Part shown: positions 14,011-22,920 of the stretch, one piece after another | Numbering within the stretch: the stretch's first letter is position 1 | Layout of the letters: the number at the start of each line of letters is the position of its first letter | Source of the DNA: Cyanobacteria bacterium UBA6446 | Lineage (GTDB): Bacteria; Cyanobacteriota; Vampirovibrionia; Gastranaerophilales; Gastranaerophilaceae | Direction of reading: 5' to 3' | DNA length: 64,000 nt | Assembly: GCA_002438405.1 (NCBI GenBank) | Contig: DJOE01000024.1 | Coordinates: forward strand, 1-64,000 | The notes under the pieces: generated by a model | The model's input: the letters and a program-made list of their open reading frames with translations, nothing else | Told to the model about the DNA's origin: nothing | Databases searched by the model: none | Program-made: the position numbers and the translations under genes

Positions 14011-16677
14011 CTAACCTTCTTCTTGTTCATTATTTGGAGCTTCAACAGGTTCTTCCGGTTGGTTATTAACAACTTGAATTCCGAATTTTGTTCTGAACAA
14101 GTGTTTAACAGTATCACTTTGAATTTCGTACATCATATTATTAAACATGTCATAAGCTTCTTTTTTATATTCAATCAATGGATCTTTTTGTCCATAAGCT
14201 CTCAAACCAATACCATCACGTAACATATCAATATTATGCAAGTGGTCAATCCATTTGCTATCTACAACTTTCAAAAGAACATCTTTTTCTAGTTGTCTAA
14301 CAATATTATGTGGTGCAAAAGGTTCTTGAAGTTCATAACCTGCATTGTAATCTGTTACAACTTGGTTATAGAAGTTGATAATCTCAATTTCGTGGTTTTT
14401 ATAAGCATCAATAACAAAATCTTTAATCTTGTTATACATTGGTTCAAAACGCATATTTTGAATATCCGCGACATCAAACGTTGAAGCAAGTTGCGGAACT
14501 GTTGAATGAAGTTCTTTAATCATTGTAACTAAATCATCATAAACATATTCTTCAACTTTTTGTTCTGGAGAAATGTAACTACGCATAAGTCTGTCAACTT
14601 CTCTTTCCATCATATAAAGAATATCTTCATACAAACCTTCTCCCGCCAAAACTTTTCTTCTTTGATGATAGAATTTTTCTCTCTGAATATTCATAACATC
14701 ATCGTATTCAAGAACAGATTTTCTCATATCAAAGTGGAAAGTTTCAACTTTTTTCTGTGCTGATTGAATTCGTTTTGTAATCAATGGAGAATCAATCGCC
14801 ATATTTTCCGGAACATTCAATGCAGTCATAAGTTGAGTAATTTTTTCCCCGCCGAATATTCTCATCAAGTTATCTTCTAGTGACAAGAAAAATCTTGTTG
14901 ACCCTGGGTCTCCTTGACGAGCAGCACGACCTCTCAACTGGTTATCAATACGACGTGATTCGTGACGTTCTGTTCCAATTACGTGTAAGCCACCGGCTGC
15001 AACAACTTTGTCATGTTCTGATTCTGTAATTTTTCTTGCTCTATCTAAAGCTTCTTTTTTCAATGTTTCGTAATTTGGATTTGACTCATCAATTCCATTT
15101 TCATCAAGTTCTGCTTTTGCAAGATATTCAGCATTACCACCTAAAAGAATATCGGTACCACGACCAGCCATATTGGTTGCAATAGTAACTGCACCATATC
15201 TACCGGCTTGGGCAATAATATGAGCTTCTTTTTCGTGATGTTTTGCGTTTAATACGTTGTGTTTAATTCCCCTTTGTCTAAGTAGAGCAGAAACATATTC
15301 AGATTTTTCAATACTAATCGTACCAACCAAAACAGGTCGTCCAAGTTTGTGTTGAGCTAAAATATCATCTACAACAGCTAAATATTTTTGAACTTCGGAC
15401 TTATAAATTACGTCAGGATAATTTATTCTTATATCCGGTTTGTTAGTTGGAATTGTTGTAACTTCAAGGTTATAAATTTTACCGAATTCAGCTTCTTCAG
15501 TCATTGCTGTACCTGTCATGCCGGAAAGTTTAGGGTACAATCTGAACAAGTTTTGGAATGTGATACTTGCCAGAGTTTGAGTTTCGTCTTGAATTTCTAC
15601 ACCTTCTTTAGCTTCAACCGCTTGGTGAAGACCGTCAGACCAACGTCTTCCCTCCATCAAACGTCCGGTGAATTCATCAACAATCATAACTTCGCCATTT
15701 TTCACAACATAATCAGTATCTCTAACGAATAATTCTTTCGCTTTCAATGCTTGTAACAAGTGATGTGCATATTGAGTATGAATATCAAACAAGTCTTTAA
15801 TACCGATTAAATCTTGCGCATGGTCGATACCCTCTTCTGTTAAAATAACATTTTTATTTTTTTCATCTACGGTATAATCAACATCTTTTTGAAGTTGAGG
15901 AGCAATTTTTGCCATAAGTTGATAAGTTTCTGCAGATTGAGCTAAACGCCCACTGATAATCAACGGTGTTCTTGCTTCATCAATCAAAATACTATCAACT
16001 TCATCAATAATTGCATAATTAAAAGGTCTTTGAACAAGCATTTCAACACTGCTTGCCATATTATCTCTCAAATAATCAAAACCGAATTCGTTATTTGTAC
16101 CGTAAGTGATATCGCATTGATATGCGTGTTTTTTATTTTCAAAATTTCTTGCGCCCTCACCATTTGAAAGAACAACACCAACAGTTAAACCCAAAAATTT
16201 ATAAATTTTACCCATCCATTCGCTATCACGCTTTGCTAGGTAATCATTTACAGTAATTACGTGAACACCTTTGCCAGTCAAAGCATTAAGGTAAGCAGGC
16301 AAAGTTGCAACCAAAGTTTTACCTTCACCGGTTCTCATTTCTGCAATATGACCATTATGCAAGAAATATCCACCAATCAACTGAACATCAAAATGTCGCA
16401 TATTCAAAACACGTTTACCGGCTTCTCTAACAGTTGCGAAAGCTTCCGGTAAAAGTTTATCTAATGCAGCTTTTTCGAGTTTTAAATCTTCTTTAAAATT
16501 CTTAGATGTTGGACGTTTTGCCAAAATATCTTTGAATTCTTGAGTTTTAGCCCGCAATTCATCATCAGTTAATTTTGCGAATTCAGGTTCTAATGCGTTT
16601 ATATGTTCGACAATCCCCATCATAGATTTAACTTTTTTTTCGTTAGGATCGCCCAAAAGCTTTACTAGCCAATTCAT
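14011..16677 (-). CDS. secA: Preprotein translocase ATPase SecA
   Basis: 888 residues. Motor of the Sec export channel. Walker A is RTGEGKT (about 115-121), the DEAD-type box is DEVDSILIDEARTPLI, and motif VI appears as RGRAARQGDPGSTRFFLS. The C terminus is acidic (ends in E-rich residues) and lacks the cysteine-rich SecB/lipid-binding tail, common where SecB is absent. GGAGAGG precedes the ATG. Monocistronic with its own terminator; secE lies at 35622. Confidence 0.98.
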   Translation of the reverse strand: MNWLVKLLGDPNEKKVKSMMGIVEHINALEPEFAKLTDDELRAKTQEFKDILAKRPTSKNFKEDLKLEKAALDKLLPEAFATVREAGKRVLNMRHFDVQLIGGYFLHNGHIAEMRTGEGKTLVATLPAYLNALTGKGVHVITVNDYLAKRDSEWMGKIYKFLGLTVGVVLSNGEGARNFENKKHAYQCDITYGTNNEFGFDYLRDNMASSVEMLVQRPFNYAIIDEVDSILIDEARTPLIISGRLAQSAETYQLMAKIAPQLQKDVDYTVDEKNKNVILTEEGIDHAQDLIGIKDLFDIHTQYAHHLLQALKAKELFVRDTDYVVKNGEVMIVDEFTGRLMEGRRWSDGLHQAVEAKEGVEIQDETQTLASITFQNLFRLYPKLSGMTGTAMTEEAEFGKIYNLEVTTIPTNKPDIRINYPDVIYKSEVQKYLAVVDDILAQHKLGRPVLVGTISIEKSEYVSALLRQRGIKHNVLNAKHHEKEAHIIAQAGRYGAVTIATNMAGRGTDILLGGNAEYLAKAELDENGIDESNPNYETLKKEALDRARKITESEHDKVVAAGGLHVIGTERHESRRIDNQLRGRAARQGDPGSTRFFLSLEDNLMRIFGGEKITQLMTALNVPENMAIDSPLITKRIQSAQKKVETFHFDMRKSVLEYDDVMNIQREKFYHQRRKVLAGEGLYEDILYMMEREVDRLMRSYISPEQKVEEYVYDDLVTMIKELHSTVPQLASTFDVADIQNMRFEPMYNKIKDFVIDAYKNHEIEIINFYNQVVTDYNAGYELQEPFAPHNIVRQLEKDVLLKVVDSKWIDHLHNIDMLRDGIGLRAYGQKDPLIEYKKEAYDMFNNMMYEIQSDTVKHLFRTKFGIQVVNNQPEEPVEAPNNEQEEG

Positions 16678-16803
16678 TATTAATATACCTCTCCAAGTTT
16701 GTAATGTCTTACAAAGAGTTTAGCATAAACATAACAAGATAACTTAATCTTAATGAAAAATTAAGGTTTAAGGCTCATTTGGAGATTCTTACGGTTAATA
16801 AAA

Positions 16804-17634
16804 TTACATATCTAATGCGATATCAAGGGTTGGAGCTTTAGCAACAATTGCACTAGATGAAATAATATCAACACCACATTCTGCAATTGCTCTGACTGTT
16901 TCTAATCTAACATTTCCACTTGCTTCAACAATCGCTTTATGGTCAATTAATTTCACAGCAGTTTTCATTGTATCTAAATCCATATTATCAAGCATAATAA
17001 TATCTACCCCCAAAGGCAGAGCTTCTTTTACTTGCTTTAAAGTGTCACATTCAAGTTCAACTTTATGAGCATGAGATAAATTTGCTTTAACCATTTTAAC
17101 TGCATTTGTAACAGAACCTGCAACTTGAATATGGTTATCTTTAATCATTGCGCAATCTGACAAATTGAATCTATGCAAAGCACCACCACCAACTTTTACA
17201 GAATATTTTTCAAAAGCTCTAAAATTTGGAGTAGTTTTTCTTGTATCAACAATTTTGCAAGGAAGTTCACCAATTGCTGATTGATATTTGTGAGTTTCGG
17301 TTGCAATTCCACTCATTCTTTGAATATAGTTTAGTGAAACCCTTTCGCCCAATAACAAATACTTTCCAGGACCTGTTAATTTTGCAAGAACATCACCTTT
17401 TTTAATTTTATCACCATCTTTAAATAGCAATTCAATGTGAACTTTGTCAGACAAAAGTTTGAACACTGTTTTAAAAACATCAAGTCCGCAAATAATACCC
17501 TCACATCTTGAAACAAGAGAAGCATTGAAAATTTTGTCTTCTCCAACAATACTTTCAGTTGTTACATCGCCAAATCCGATATCTTCCATCAAAGCTGATT
17601 TTACATGTTCTTCAACATAAATATTACTTAGCAA
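16804..17634 (-). CDS. nadC: Nicotinate-nucleotide pyrophosphorylase (quinolinate phosphoribosyltransferase)
   Basis: 276 residues. Converts quinolinate and PRPP to nicotinate mononucleotide in de novo NAD synthesis. Active-site pattern DTRKTTPNFRAFEKYSV and the GGGALHRFNLSDCAMIKDNH segment are typical. The probable start is a TTG at 17634 inside the end of nadB (11-base overlap), with GGAG upstream; the next ATG would cut into the conserved N-terminal helix. Coupled to nadB. Confidence 0.95.
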   Translation of the reverse strand: MLSNIYVEEHVKSALMEDIGFGDVTTESIVGEDKIFNASLVSRCEGIICGLDVFKTVFKLLSDKVHIELLFKDGDKIKKGDVLAKLTGPGKYLLLGERVSLNYIQRMSGIATETHKYQSAIGELPCKIVDTRKTTPNFRAFEKYSVKVGGGALHRFNLSDCAMIKDNHIQVAGSVTNAVKMVKANLSHAHKVELECDTLKQVKEALPLGVDIIMLDNMDLDTMKTAVKLIDHKAIVEASGNVRLETVRAIAECGVDIISSSAIVAKAPTLDIALDM

Positions 17635-19243
17635 AACTCAATTCTCCTTTTCTTTTTGATAAAATACTGTGTTCGCAAACTTCGTTTGTTTCAAGATAGT
17701 CTGTTCTATAATGAGCGCCTCTTGATTCTTTTCTGCGAATTGCTGATTTGACAATCAATCTTGCACTAATCAACATATTTTTAAATTCATATTCCTCTTT
17801 AGATGAATATTTATCTTGTTTAGGAAATTCTTTTTCCAATTCATTCAACCCATCTATTGCATCATTCAAGGATTTCTCGTTTCTATAAATTCCAACATTG
17901 TTCCACATCAAATCCTTTAGTTTTGATTTTAGGTTTTGAACATCAATTTTCTTTTCTTCACAAGATATTCCGTATTTTGAAATAATTTTGTCAAAATTTT
18001 CACTCTTTGGAATTTCAAAAGATAAATCAGAATTTCTCAAAAATTCTGCAACTTCGTAAGCACAAACAACACATTCCAATAATGAATTACTAGCAAGTCT
18101 ATTGCCCCCATGCAAACCTGTTGAAGAAACTTCACCAATCGCATACAAACCTTTGATTGAAGTTTCACCTTTCAAGTTAGTTTTAACTCCTCCCATAAAA
18201 TAGTGAGCCGCAGGAGCAACAGGAATTAAATCTTTTGTTATATCAATTCCATGTTCTAAACATTTTTTTGCAATCGTAGGAAATCTTTTCAACAATTTAT
18301 CTTTCGGAATATCTGATGTATCAAGATAAACATTAGTTGTATTAGTTGCTTTCATTTCTTGGAAAATAGAACGGGCAACAATATCACGAGGGGCAAGTTC
18401 TTTTCTCTCATCATATTTATACATAAATTGAACTCTATCTTTGTTGCAAAGTTTTGCACCCTCCCCCCTTACGGCTTCACTAATCAAAAATCTGTTATGA
18501 TTTTTTTTATCATCAAAAGCCAAAGCTGTCGGGTGGAATTGAACAAATTCCATATCTTGCAATTCAGCTCCAACATTATATGCAAGAGCAAAACCATCAC
18601 CGGTTGCACCAACCGGATTGGTTGTATATTTGTATAATTGACCTAAGCCACCTGTTGCAAGTATCAAAGTTTTGCAATAAACCGTTTCGTATTCATTATT
18701 TTCTTCATGTAAAACAACTACACCGTCACAAGTATTATTTTCAACTAACAAATCAACTGCTAAAGAATTTTCATAAACTTTTATATTCTTATGATTTTGC
18801 AATGTGTGGCATAATGCAATTTCCATTTCTCTGCCTGTTGCATCTCCACCTGAATGCAAAATTCTATTTACAGAATGCGCTGCTTCTTTTGTTAAAGTAA
18901 AATTACCATTTTCATCTCTATCAAATTCAACTCCAAAAGTAAGCAAATCTTTAACAACTTTATCAGAATTTTCACTGATAAATTTTATTGTATTCAGTTC
19001 ACTCAAACCTGCACCGGCTTTGATTGTATCCGCAACATGTGAAGATACGGAATCATTTTTATTACTTTTTAAAACCGCAACCATTCCACCTTGCGCATAA
19101 TAAGAATTACTTTCACCCAATTCTGATTTGGTTATAAGTAAAATTCCGTCCGGTAAATCCAACTGTTGTTCAAGTTTCAAAGCAGAATATAACCCTGCGA
19201 TACCACTACCGATTACTACTGCTGAATATTTGGAGTATTTCAT
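17624..19243 (-). CDS. nadB: L-aspartate oxidase
   Basis: 539 residues. FAD enzyme that oxidises L-aspartate to iminoaspartate for quinolinate synthesis. The dinucleotide motif G12-S-G-I-A-G17 is at the N terminus; HSGGDATGREME, EFVQFHPTAL and APAAHYFMGGV are family signatures. The C-terminal helical domain carries the RKESRGAHYRTDY segment that separates it from succinate dehydrogenase flavoproteins only weakly, but adjacency to nadC settles the role. nadA is not in the window. AAGGAT precedes the ATG. Confidence 0.96.
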   Translation of the reverse strand: MKYSKYSAVVIGSGIAGLYSALKLEQQLDLPDGILLITKSELGESNSYYAQGGMVAVLKSNKNDSVSSHVADTIKAGAGLSELNTIKFISENSDKVVKDLLTFGVEFDRDENGNFTLTKEAAHSVNRILHSGGDATGREMEIALCHTLQNHKNIKVYENSLAVDLLVENNTCDGVVVLHEENNEYETVYCKTLILATGGLGQLYKYTTNPVGATGDGFALAYNVGAELQDMEFVQFHPTALAFDDKKNHNRFLISEAVRGEGAKLCNKDRVQFMYKYDERKELAPRDIVARSIFQEMKATNTTNVYLDTSDIPKDKLLKRFPTIAKKCLEHGIDITKDLIPVAPAAHYFMGGVKTNLKGETSIKGLYAIGEVSSTGLHGGNRLASNSLLECVVCAYEVAEFLRNSDLSFEIPKSENFDKIISKYGISCEEKKIDVQNLKSKLKDLMWNNVGIYRNEKSLNDAIDGLNELEKEFPKQDKYSSKEEYEFKNMLISARLIVKSAIRRKESRGAHYRTDYLETNEVCEHSILSKRKGELSFAK

Positions 19244-19320
19244 ATATTTATATCCTTGTGTTTTTATAGCCTAATAATATTATAACAAACAGATAATTTT
19301 AGCTAGTAAAATAAGTAAAA

Positions 19321-20448
19321 TTAATATGTTAATTTTCCCATAACAACTCTTTTCTTAGCTCCTGTACAACAAGGTAAATTGTTTGGAATTCCATAATAAG
19401 TACAATATCCAAGCAATGCAAATGCCATAACTTCTTTAAAATTATTAGAAATTCCATAATCTTCACAAGTTTTTAAATCAATATAGGATGGAAGATAAGT
19501 TCGTAAATATTTCATCAATGTTTTGTTATAAGCTCCTCCTCCGCAAATTACCGCTTCATGAATTCCAACATTTGGATAAATAAATCTTTCATAAGAATTT
19601 GCAATAGTTTTTGCCGTAAGAGCCGTAACAGTTGCAATAATATCTTTTGGATTTTGAGGAGCAAATTTAAGAGCATTCTCAATATATTTTGGAGAAAAAT
19701 ATTCTCTCCCTGTTGATTTTGGAGGATCCATAAAATAATATTCATCTTGCAACAAACATTCAAGCCAACTATCAGAAATTGTTCCCTCTTTTGCAATCTC
19801 CCCATCTTTATCATACGGAAGTGAAAAATACTTATTCATGCAGTAGTCAATCATAATATTTCCTAACCCCGTATCAAAGCCAAAAGTATCAAAATCTTTT
19901 GAAACAACAGTTACGTTAGAAATTCCACCAATATTTTGAATAGCAAAATTTTTACCTTTATTTTTAAACCATTTTTCATCAGCAAAACAAACCAAAGGCG
20001 CTCCCTGTCCGCCTTGTGCCATATCAGCTTCTCTAAAATTTGAAATAGTTAAACAACCAGTTTCTTGTGCAATAACAGAACTTTCTCCAATTTGTAATGT
20101 GCTTTTCAAATTTATCCCATCAATTTTTTCATCAAAAGGATAATGATAAATAGTTTGCCCATGGCTTGAAATAAAATCTGGCTTGCCGAATTCAGAAATC
20201 AAAACTTTGCACGCATCAGCAAAACATTTTCCGATTGCAAAATTCATTTGACAAATATCTCTAACAGATGCTTCACCACGAAATAATTGAAAAATTTTTG
20301 CCCTAATATGTTCTGGGTATTTGTAATTTATTCCTTGGATTAATTTAACTGTCATATCCGGATAAACTTCACACAAACCAGCATCAATACTGTCACAAGA
20401 TGTACCAGACATCAATGCTATAACTTTTTTAACTTCTAACTCTTCCAT
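19321..20448 (-). CDS. anmK: Anhydro-N-acetylmuramic acid kinase
   Basis: 375 residues. Phosphorylates and opens 1,6-anhydroMurNAc during murein recycling, giving MurNAc-6-phosphate. The ATP-binding N terminus is MSGTSCDSIDAGL (family usually has DG where this has DS); other signatures are FISSHGQTIYH, IQNIGGISNVTV, FGFDTGLGN and VICGGGAYNKTLM. No Shine-Dalgarno sequence is seen; GATAAT lies six bases before the ATG, suggesting a leaderless message. A terminator-like hairpin sits about 20 bases upstream, at the end of the possible structured RNA at 20465-20799. Confidence 0.93.
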   Translation of the reverse strand: MEELEVKKVIALMSGTSCDSIDAGLCEVYPDMTVKLIQGINYKYPEHIRAKIFQLFRGEASVRDICQMNFAIGKCFADACKVLISEFGKPDFISSHGQTIYHYPFDEKIDGINLKSTLQIGESSVIAQETGCLTISNFREADMAQGGQGAPLVCFADEKWFKNKGKNFAIQNIGGISNVTVVSKDFDTFGFDTGLGNIMIDYCMNKYFSLPYDKDGEIAKEGTISDSWLECLLQDEYYFMDPPKSTGREYFSPKYIENALKFAPQNPKDIIATVTALTAKTIANSYERFIYPNVGIHEAVICGGGAYNKTLMKYLRTYLPSYIDLKTCEDYGISNNFKEVMAFALLGYCTYYGIPNNLPCCTGAKKRVVMGKLTY

Positions 20449-20464
20449 AATGAAATTATCATAT

Positions 20465-20799
20465 AAAAAAGCCCCTACTTATGCAAGTACGAGCCATTAA
20501 AGTTTACAACTATCCTTTTACTCTCTTCTTTTAAGTCTTTTAACTTAAACTCCCACAATAAACTAGATATACAAAACTTTTCTTAGATGTAAACTAATTA
20601 TTTATAAAATATCCCTAATCTCCAGTCTAATACCTTCGAAACCTCAATAATCTCTTTTCCCTTTTTGGACTTTTTAGCCATCACCTCTATTTCTACTTGT
20701 CCAATTCTGTTCTTAATCGCTTTCAATTACCCTTTGGTAATTATGTGTTCCTTCCACTTGTCTGGCAGCCTTATGATTTTAATTCGGCTTTCTTTCTAT
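20465..20799 (-). ncRNA. Candidate structured RNA or leader upstream of anmK
   Basis: No gene of useful length fits here. On the minus strand a moderate promoter (TTGTCA 20834-20829, 17-base spacer, TAAAGT 20811-20806) is followed by a row of hairpins: AGCC/GGCT, AATTACC-AAAG-GGTAATT, TTGGAC/GTCCAA, TTTAAGT/ACTTAAA, an outer AGTTTACA/TGTAAACT pairing, and finally a stem near 20471-20494 with six T after it. The unit is about 335 bases. No T-box, tmRNA tag, SRP or RNase P motif is found. A 42-codon frame from a TTG lies inside but lacks a good ribosome binding site. It could be a free RNA or an attenuated anmK leader. Prediction by eye only. Confidence 0.4.
20466..20495 (-). terminator. Terminator-like hairpin ahead of anmK
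   Basis: On the minus strand TACTT-GCAT-AAGTA forms the upper stem, with partly paired GCTC/GGGC below, followed by TTTTTT (20470-20465). It ends about 17 bases before the anmK start codon. Confidence 0.6.
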
Positions 20800-20981
20800 A
20801 CTTATACTTTAGACCTAAACCTAAAGATTGACAAGTAAATAATTATTATAAAAATTTTACATTTGACCATGCCCCTTGTATTTGTAAGAAAAAATTCGTG
20901 TTATAAAATCTTAATGAAGTAAATTTAATGAAAACATGTAAAAATTTTCCAAATTTTTATTTGACATTATAAAATCACTGA

Positions 20982-21053
20982 TTGAGCATGGAGCATGTTC
21001 AAAAATAAAAATAGAAAATCCTGAAAGTTTGTGCTAGAGTGAGTTTGAGCATA
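20982..21053 (+). promoter_or_regulatory. Operator-like palindrome and half site before the WYL genes
   Basis: TTGAGCATG (20982-20990), GAG, CATGTTCAA (20994-21002) is a 9+9 inverted repeat with a single mismatch. A half-site copy TTGAGCATA recurs at 21045-21053, 15 bases before the ATG of the first WYL gene. A TTGACA lies at 20961-20966, but no consensus -10 box is at the right distance. The arrangement is what an autoregulated operator would look like. Confidence 0.5.
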
Positions 21054-21067
21054 GTTGGAGAAAATAA

Positions 21068-22009
21068 ATGAAAGAATTTTTGAAATCAAATACTGTGACT
21101 TATAATCTAATGTCATTCACCGGATTTAAGTCCATAGTCATATTTTCACTGCTATTAGAAAGCCCAAAATCATACTCCGAATTACAACAATGCTTATCAA
21201 ATCATGCCTATCTTCATGAGTCTGTATCTATTGATACGATTAGGATTTACATAAATTCACTCCGTGAAATCGGCTGTAAAATATCAAAATCTACAGAAGC
21301 CGGAATCACACGTTATTCAATAGATTCGCACCCTTTTGAATTAAATATCACAAAAGAACAGACAAAAAGTATTTTAAAAGTTTTTAAAGCAATTTCTAAA
21401 TCAATTGATATTAATGATTTAATTTCTTTAGAAAAATTTTTCCAAAAATTTGCGCCATATATTTCAGATGAAGATTTGAAAAATAAACTAAAAAATATTT
21501 CACCTCTAAATAATATTGACCCTGAAATGCTTAAAAACCTTATGAATTTAGCCCAAAACAAAACTGAAATTACAATATTATATAACTCTCCAAATTCAGG
21601 TAGAAAAAATATTACAATTATTGTTGATAAATTATCTATTAATAATGGAAAATTATATGTTTCAGGTTTTAATTCTGAATACGAAAATTATGCAAAATTT
21701 TTAGTGTCAAAAATAGTTAAAATTATAAGTATTAATATGCAGGCTTCAAAGCTTGAAACTCCAGTATTAACAGTAGGTTACGAGGTTTTTAATATAGATA
21801 AAAATATTGAAATTTTACCAAATGAAAAAGTTATAAAAAACGAAAATAATAAAACAATTATTGAAATAACTTCGCCAAACAAATTTGATATTATTCAAAG
21901 AATTATGTCTTACACAAACAAGTGCAAAGTTCTCTATCCGGAAAGTTTCAAATCAGAAATCATTAATTGTTTAAAAGAAATGAAAGAGGGTTATATTGAA
22001 GAAAAATAA
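21068..22009 (+). CDS. WYL-type transcriptional regulator, first of a pair
   Basis: 313 residues. N-terminal helix-turn-helix-like segment (about 20-90, with 'SYSELQQCL' and a recognition-helix-like 'SIDTIRIYINSLREIG'), a helical middle, a WYL-like domain (about 165-235, 'ITILYNSPNSGRKNITI' ... 'GKLYVSGFN') and a C-terminal WCX-like extension ('DIIQRIMSYTNKCKVLYP'). The W-Y-L residues themselves are not conserved. WYL regulators sense ligands or nucleic acid, and tandem pairs such as PafB/PafC act as heterodimeric DNA-damage regulators. GGAG lies 5-9 bases before the ATG. It overlaps the next gene. Confidence 0.75.
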   Translation: MKEFLKSNTVTYNLMSFTGFKSIVIFSLLLESPKSYSELQQCLSNHAYLHESVSIDTIRIYINSLREIGCKISKSTEAGITRYSIDSHPFELNITKEQTKSILKVFKAISKSIDINDLISLEKFFQKFAPYISDEDLKNKLKNISPLNNIDPEMLKNLMNLAQNKTEITILYNSPNSGRKNITIIVDKLSINNGKLYVSGFNSEYENYAKFLVSKIVKIISINMQASKLETPVLTVGYEVFNIDKNIEILPNEKVIKNENNKTIIEITSPNKFDIIQRIMSYTNKCKVLYPESFKSEIINCLKEMKEGYIEEK

Positions 22010-22916
22010 TCCTAAATTAAATGATGGTTGTATAAAAATATTCAAACTTCTTCTGCTTTTGTATCAAGATAAAGCAGATTATGAAAGTGTTACAGATATT
22101 TTTAAAAATGATTTTGATGATGAACAATCAACAAATAATATTCAAGTCGTCTTGAACAAATACCTAAATACCCTCAAAGTTTTTGGAATAAACGTTAAAA
22201 AAGAAAATAACCGATATAAACTTTTAAACAATTTATATGCAATGAATTTTTCTGAAGAAGATTTGATATCAATTAATATTTTAGCAAATTCTATCAAAAC
22301 CTTTCCTGAAGAAAATATCTCTTCAGATATTAAAAAATTTATTCATGAACTAAAAATCAGAATGAGTTATGAAGATAGAAATAAACTAAGCAATACAAAT
22401 AATTATGATTTTTCTTTTTATTATGCAAATCTAAGAGAACAAATTGAACAATGTGTTGAAATTTGCAAAGAAAATTTTATAATAGATGTTTTATATTTGA
22501 AAAATAACAAAGAAATAAAACTTAAATGCACCCCCAAAGATGTTATATATGACACCCGCAATGCGTATTTAAAAGTTTATGATTTAAATTCTAAAACAAA
22601 TATTGAAATCCCGATTTCTAAAATCTTATCTATTGCAAAACTTCCACAAATCGCAAGTCCAACGGAATTAACCACAACCGTAGTTTATAAATTGAAAAAC
22701 AGACTTGCAAGGACATATAAAGTCAAAGAGAATGAATATTCTGACGGGTATGATGAAAACGGAAACCTCATTGTAATAAATAAGAATGAACCTTTTGACA
22801 AACTATTACAAAGACTTATGAGATATACATACAATTGCGAAATTATTTCACCAAAAAACTTGAGATATCAAATGATTGACATCATAAATAAAACTCTTGA
22901 AAACTACGAAGATTAA
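21996..22916 (+). CDS. WYL-type transcriptional regulator, second of a pair
   Basis: 306 residues, a paralogue of the preceding gene with the same order: helix-turn-helix-like N terminus (about 10-75), WYL-like core ('IDVLYLKNNKEIKLKCTP' ... 'NAYLKVYDL') and C-terminal WCX-like segment ('LLQRLMRYTYNCEIISP'). The TTG start at 21996 overlaps the first gene by 14 bases and has AGAGGG five bases upstream, so translation is coupled, as expected for two subunits of one complex. It ends 4 bases from the convergent der gene. Confidence 0.75.
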   Translation: MKKNNPKLNDGCIKIFKLLLLLYQDKADYESVTDIFKNDFDDEQSTNNIQVVLNKYLNTLKVFGINVKKENNRYKLLNNLYAMNFSEEDLISINILANSIKTFPEENISSDIKKFIHELKIRMSYEDRNKLSNTNNYDFSFYYANLREQIEQCVEICKENFIIDVLYLKNNKEIKLKCTPKDVIYDTRNAYLKVYDLNSKTNIEIPISKILSIAKLPQIASPTELTTTVVYKLKNRLARTYKVKENEYSDGYDENGNLIVINKNEPFDKLLQRLMRYTYNCEIISPKNLRYQMIDIINKTLENYED

Positions 22917-22920
22917 TTTT

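Noticed and set aside
20600..20735. 42-codon minus-strand frame from a TTG in the anmK upstream region
   Set aside because: No suitable ribosome binding site, K-rich and unlike known proteins, and it lies inside predicted hairpins. A decayed gene is possible but not supported.
21068..22916. WYL genes as markers of a CRISPR or defence island
   Set aside because: No repeats, cas genes or nuclease genes nearby; flanked by anmK and der.
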